From NCBI RefSeq assembly GCF_014642655.1, contig NZ_BMIR01000003.1, forward strand, positions 62,001 through 126,000: a stretch of 64,000 nt of DNA, in the 5' to 3' direction. The DNA comes from Pullulanibacillus camelliae. Its GTDB lineage: Bacteria > Bacillota > Bacilli > Bacillales > Sporolactobacillaceae. The position numbers and the translations under genes were made by a program. Of the stretch, positions 61,011 to 64,000 are shown in pieces. Under the pieces are notes generated by a model. The model worked only from the letters and a program-made list of their open reading frames with translations. It was not told the origin of the DNA and made no database searches. How positions within the stretch are numbered: the stretch's first letter is position 1; each line of letters opens with the position of its first letter.

Positions 61011-61985
61011 GTGTCTAAAGCAGACAATATGCTTTTAATTCTATGGCTTTTGCAGTCCAGAAAGCAGATGACAGCACAACAACTTTCAGAAGAGCTTGAG
61101 ATACACATTAGAACAGTCTATCGCTATATCGATGCCTTATGCGCAAGCGGGGTACCGATTATTGCAGACTCTGGACATAATGGCGGATACCAGCTACTGA
61201 ATGATTTTATTGAAGTCCCGTTATTTTTTAATGCAGATGAGCAAAAGGCTCTCGTTCATGCAGCAAAGTTTGCGATAGAGGCTGGTTATCCTTATGGAAA
61301 TACCCTTGATCAAGCCGTAACAAAATTGAAAAGGTATAGCAACGAAGCCCAACGTGAAGCCATTGATCGTCATGCGAAGGGGTTTGATGTCATTCCCCCC
61401 TCCTTTAATCACTCCTTGCAGCCCGTTTTTCAAGAGATAGAAGGAGCAGTAGCGGCAGGGCGGACACTTTCAATGCTTTATCAAAAGGAAGGCGCCCCAT
61501 CCTCACAGTCACGAACCATTGATCCTTATGGACTCATATATTGGATGGGGAAGTGGTATATTGTTGGTTTTTGTCATCTCCGTGGAGCCGTGCGTAGTTT
61601 TCGGGTTGATCGCATGCAAGCATGTACCATAACAGACAAGAGCTTTGAACGTCCCCATCAATTTGAGGTGCGAACATTTTTTCTTAACAATTTGCTTCCA
61701 TCCAAAGCACCTGAAAACGAGCTCGTGGTTATTCGTATAAAAGGGCATGAACAAACCCTTAAAGATGTGGGGCAGCATTGGTTTTTGGCTCACACTGAAG
61801 TCAAATGGGAAGATGACGGGATCACCTTTAAAATCGACAAAAAATCGGCTACGGGTTATTTACCATATATTCTTCTTCAGTATGGAAAGAGCATTTATGT
61901 TCTCGAACCTCAGAGTGTGAAAGAAAGGTTAGTTGCTATTGCTTCTGATTTACATCACTATTATCAAAACAATTTACTTCCCTGA
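61011..61985 (+). CDS. HTH (DeoR-type)/WYL-domain transcriptional regulator
   Basis: 324 residues of the YafY/YobV type. Residues 5-58 are a winged helix (LLILWLLQSRKQMTAQQLSEELEIHIRTVYRYIDALCASGVPI); residues 130-215 form a WYL domain (SRTIDPYGLIYWMGKWYIVGFC, RSFRVDRM), which senses nucleic acid or nucleotide ligands. Start GTG 61011 has GGAGGG 8 bases upstream; ATG 60987 does not. Two DinB-like genes follow 85 bp downstream on the same strand, as is common for this family. Confidence 0.9.
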   Translation: MSKADNMLLILWLLQSRKQMTAQQLSEELEIHIRTVYRYIDALCASGVPIIADSGHNGGYQLLNDFIEVPLFFNADEQKALVHAAKFAIEAGYPYGNTLDQAVTKLKRYSNEAQREAIDRHAKGFDVIPPSFNHSLQPVFQEIEGAVAAGRTLSMLYQKEGAPSSQSRTIDPYGLIYWMGKWYIVGFCHLRGAVRSFRVDRMQACTITDKSFERPHQFEVRTFFLNNLLPSKAPENELVVIRIKGHEQTLKDVGQHWFLAHTEVKWEDDGITFKIDKKSATGYLPYILLQYGKSIYVLEPQSVKERLVAIASDLHHYYQNNLLP

Positions 61986-62069
61986 CCATAGGTGTCAGTG
62001 AAGGTGTTTTACGATGGCACTAAGAAAGAATTGAGAGGCAGATAACAAGTTAATAAAAGGAGAGAAGGC

Positions 62070-62549
62070 ATGGGACAAGTTGAAGCATTTATGCAGGAAT
62101 GGTTGAGACATCGCAGAGTGTTAGAAGAGTTATTGCAGCCGATTAAGACAGAGCACATGGATTTTAAGCCGTGGGATAATGCAATGACTTTAAGTGAGCT
62201 GACGCTTCATGTTGCCTATTGGTCGAAGGCTTTTGTGACCTTAGTGAAGACAGGTGTTAATGATTTTGCCAAGCTTGTGGCCGAAGAGCCTAGGGCTAGC
62301 GTCTATCAAACAATGGATGAGATTCGTCAGACTGTGAGTCAATGGACAGAGGAGACGAAGCAAGCCTTTTCCACACTGAGACCTGAGGATTTGGAGGTTG
62401 TCAATGTCTCTCAGCATCCCAATTTTAGAGGACCAAGAAAATTGTTTTTGCAGATGATGCGGGACCATGAAATCCATCATAAAGGCCAGCTTTTTATCTA
62501 TGCTCGGATGGTTGGGGTTAAGGAAGTTCCCTTTTTTATTAGATTATAA
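62070..62549 (+). CDS. DinB-family protein
   Basis: A 159-residue four-helix-bundle protein of the DinB/YfiT superfamily. The three metal-binding His are likely in LTLHVAYWSK (His at about 48) and DHEIHHKGQLF. Members are thiol- or metal-dependent enzymes or stress proteins of mostly unknown activity. AGGAGAGAAGG precedes ATG 62070. It is followed 11 bp later by a second DinB gene, so the two are co-transcribed, likely under the WYL regulator upstream. Confidence 0.88.
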   Translation: MGQVEAFMQEWLRHRRVLEELLQPIKTEHMDFKPWDNAMTLSELTLHVAYWSKAFVTLVKTGVNDFAKLVAEEPRASVYQTMDEIRQTVSQWTEETKQAFSTLRPEDLEVVNVSQHPNFRGPRKLFLQMMRDHEIHHKGQLFIYARMVGVKEVPFFIRL

Positions 62550-62560
62550 GGAGGAAAGAT

Positions 62561-63073
62561 ATGAAGGAGCAAACGCTGAGTTTATATAATTATCACAAAT
62601 GGGCAAATCAACGCCTTTTTGACCATCTTCACAAATGTCCAGAAGAGCTCTATACACAGGAAATAAAAAGTGTTTTCTCATCTATTGCAGAGGTCATTGA
62701 GCATGTTTATTTGGTCGATCAAATCTGGTTCTCCGTCATAAAGCAGCTGCCTTATGAGGAAACGATGAAGTGTGTTGTCCGTGTGCAAGAAGCTGTGAAA
62801 GGAAAAAGTTTAGTCGATCTTGACACCATGTATCGCTCGCTGTCTGAAGAATTTTATGCTTATCTAGCAGATCAAGAGGATTTGGATACAATCATTGTGT
62901 GTGAGCATCCAAGCTATGGACGATTGGATACGCCACTTTCACAGCTGGTACAGCATGTGGTCAATCACGGTACGTATCATCGTGGCAATATTACAGCCAT
63001 GCTCAGACAAATGGGGCATAAAGGAGTTCCGACAGATTATATTTTTTACTTATATGAGATGAATGAAGACTAA
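62561..63073 (+). CDS. DinB-family protein (second copy)
   Basis: 170 residues, starts LYNYHKWANQRLFDHL, a hallmark of DinB proteins; metal-site His candidates in VIEHVYLVDQIW and VVNHGTYHRGNI. AAGGAGG is 9 bases before ATG 62561. It pairs with the preceding DinB gene but is only distantly similar, so this is not a recent duplication. Activity unknown. Confidence 0.9.
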   Translation: MKEQTLSLYNYHKWANQRLFDHLHKCPEELYTQEIKSVFSSIAEVIEHVYLVDQIWFSVIKQLPYEETMKCVVRVQEAVKGKSLVDLDTMYRSLSEEFYAYLADQEDLDTIIVCEHPSYGRLDTPLSQLVQHVVNHGTYHRGNITAMLRQMGHKGVPTDYIFYLYEMNED

Positions 63074-63077
63074 AAAG

Positions 63078-63105
63078 CGGGAACAGCGCAAGGGCTGTTC
63101 CTTTA
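63078..63105. terminator. Terminator between convergent DinB and MerR genes
   Basis: GGAACAGC pairs with GCTGTTCC around a short loop; flanks are A-rich on the left and T-rich on the right. Confidence 0.7.
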
Positions 63106-63111
63106 AGCTGT

Positions 63112-63864
63112 TCAGACTTTTTCTGCAAAGGCTTCTGCGGCAATGCATAAATAATAGGCAAGGTCTGGTTGCTGCTCTTCAAGCATGGTGCGATGGAAGT
63201 CATCCTGTAAAAAAAAGCGACATTGCTGAGCGAATGCACTAGGATCGACTTGGTGCCCATGAGCGTTAAGGAAGTCAATGTGGTTGCCGATCAGTGTCCG
63301 AACGCTTTTCTCGTTAACTTTTTGCTGATCTATCATCGCCTCAGCCATGTTCTTTAGAAAATGTGTAGCTTCCTGTGCAGAAGAATTCATTTCCTGAACA
63401 TCAATAGATTGTTCGTCTTTCAGTAGGTCTACATTGTAGGTCTCTTTTAAATACGTATTTTGTTCTTTTAACGCGTCCCTCCATTCCTCTTCACTATTAA
63501 AGCCGTCAAACAATGTTTGTGGTTCCATGGCCTCTCCTTTCTTGATGAACGTGATAGACTTTTCGATCGTTTGTACAAGCTGCTTGGTTCTGTTGAGCCG
63601 CTGAAGTAGAAGTGTTCGTTGTTTAGTCAAAAGGGATAAACGATCGGGTTCATTATCTAATAGGTGTTTGATCTCCTTAAGGGGAAAATCGAGTGCTCGA
63701 TAAAATAAGATGTGCTGCAAGCGCTCAAGCTCATGCTGACCATAAAGGCGATAGCCGGCATCACTTAACTGACAGGGGATTAATAAGCTTATTTTGTGAT
63801 AATGATGCAGTGTCTTTACTGTCACATTGGCAAGTCTTGAAAGCTCCTTGACCGTATAAAGCAT
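63112..63864 (-). CDS. MerR-family regulator with TipAS domain (TipAL/Mta-like)
   Basis: 250 residues. The MerR winged helix with KELSRLANVTVKTLHHYHKISLLIP and GYRLYGQHELERLQHILFYRALDFPLKEI (1-75) is joined by a long coiled coil to a TipAS-type domain (about 135-250), which binds drugs such as thiopeptides in the actinomycete TipA. In Bacillus the relative Mta activates multidrug efflux genes. The GAGGTGAG site precedes the ATG. Target genes are not evident next to it. Confidence 0.92.
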   Translation of the reverse strand: MLYTVKELSRLANVTVKTLHHYHKISLLIPCQLSDAGYRLYGQHELERLQHILFYRALDFPLKEIKHLLDNEPDRLSLLTKQRTLLLQRLNRTKQLVQTIEKSITFIKKGEAMEPQTLFDGFNSEEEWRDALKEQNTYLKETYNVDLLKDEQSIDVQEMNSSAQEATHFLKNMAEAMIDQQKVNEKSVRTLIGNHIDFLNAHGHQVDPSAFAQQCRFFLQDDFHRTMLEEQQPDLAYYLCIAAEAFAEKV

Positions 63865-63937
63865 GACTCACCTCCTCGTTGATTTATGCTACGCGCTCCT
63901 CTAAGGTAAGAGTCAAGGGTGAGACATAAGTTTTTTC

Positions 63938-64000
63938 AAAAGATCAGAAAGTATAAAATTTCTGGTCATGAGGGCGGTACGTGATTCCGCTCCAGGCAGC
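63938..64000 (+). repeat. Dispersed repeat family A, copy 6 (cut by window end)
   Basis: AAAGATCAGAAAGTATAAAA, then TTTCTGGTCATGAGGGCGGT and TTCCGCTCCAGGCAGC: the first 63 bases of the element, again preceded by a T-run. Confidence 0.8.

Overview
The window looks like the chromosome of a low-to-mid GC, spore-forming member of the Bacillales (Firmicutes). Nearly every gene has a strong AGGAGG-type ribosome binding site, many have Bacillus subtilis counterparts (CysJI, YfkAB, YfmL, YkgA, YhfW, YoaK, CypC, ThiOSGF/TenI, BioY, FabL-type reductases), and intergenic spaces hold sigma-A promoters, a TPP riboswitch, a BirA operator and many intrinsic terminators. The genus cannot be fixed from the sequence alone. 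No rRNA, tRNA or CRISPR array was seen.

Layout. 1-7 kb: a methyltransferase cut by the window edge, then a probable tricarboxylate (tricarballylate/aconitate-type) utilisation locus: PrpF-like isomerase, MFS carrier, LysR regulator and a TcuA-like FAD dehydrogenase. 7-16 kb: YfmL-type RNA helicase, YfkAB radical SAM protein, MarR-GNAT fusion, aminoglycoside-phosphotransferase-like kinase, DHA2 efflux pump, a Pro/Gly-rich probable surface protein, a double VOC protein, and a small protein built on a 27-bp minisatellite. 16-20 kb: cysJI sulfite reductase. 20-28 kb: YkgA, a methyltransferase, a CYP152 peroxygenase, an aldo/keto reductase, a Rieske FAD oxidoreductase and YoaK. 28-32.5 kb: a TPP-riboswitch-controlled tenI-thiO-thiS-thiG-thiF operon. 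32.5-39 kb: DUF3231, asparagine synthetase, a secreted cysteine-peptidase-like protein, then debris of a mobilisable element (frameshifted relaxase) and another gene fragment. 39-49 kb: a phage-like beta-helix protein, a SIS protein, an MmyB-type regulator divergent from a FabF paralogue, a C26 amidotransferase, BirA-controlled bioY and a second DHA2 pump. 49-52.7 kb: an NDH-2-like flavoprotein, and a TetR gene divergent from an SDR across a perfect palindrome.

Most interesting region: 52.7-59.6 kb, a compact five-gene operon: EPSP-synthase-like protein, AMP-forming acyl-CoA ligase, acyl-CoA dehydrogenase, 2,4-dienoyl-CoA-reductase-like flavoenzyme and a Y-x6-K enoyl-reductase-type SDR. This is the enzyme set known for turning shikimate into cyclohexanecarboxyl-CoA, the starter for omega-cyclohexyl fatty acids and some polyketide side chains. 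No polyketide synthase is present, so a membrane-lipid role is the simplest inference. The AroA-like member lacks several residues of true EPSP synthases.

59.6-64 kb: thioesterase, Lin0512 protein, WYL regulator with two DinB proteins, and a TipAL-type MerR regulator.

Two dispersed repeat families (A, about 255 bp with a long hairpin and its own terminator; B, about 165 bp) lie mostly directly behind the T-tracts of intrinsic terminators. One copy of B lies between the TPP riboswitch terminator and tenI. Two genes (tenI and the NDH-2-like gene) have good ribosome binding sites but ATC where the start codon should be.
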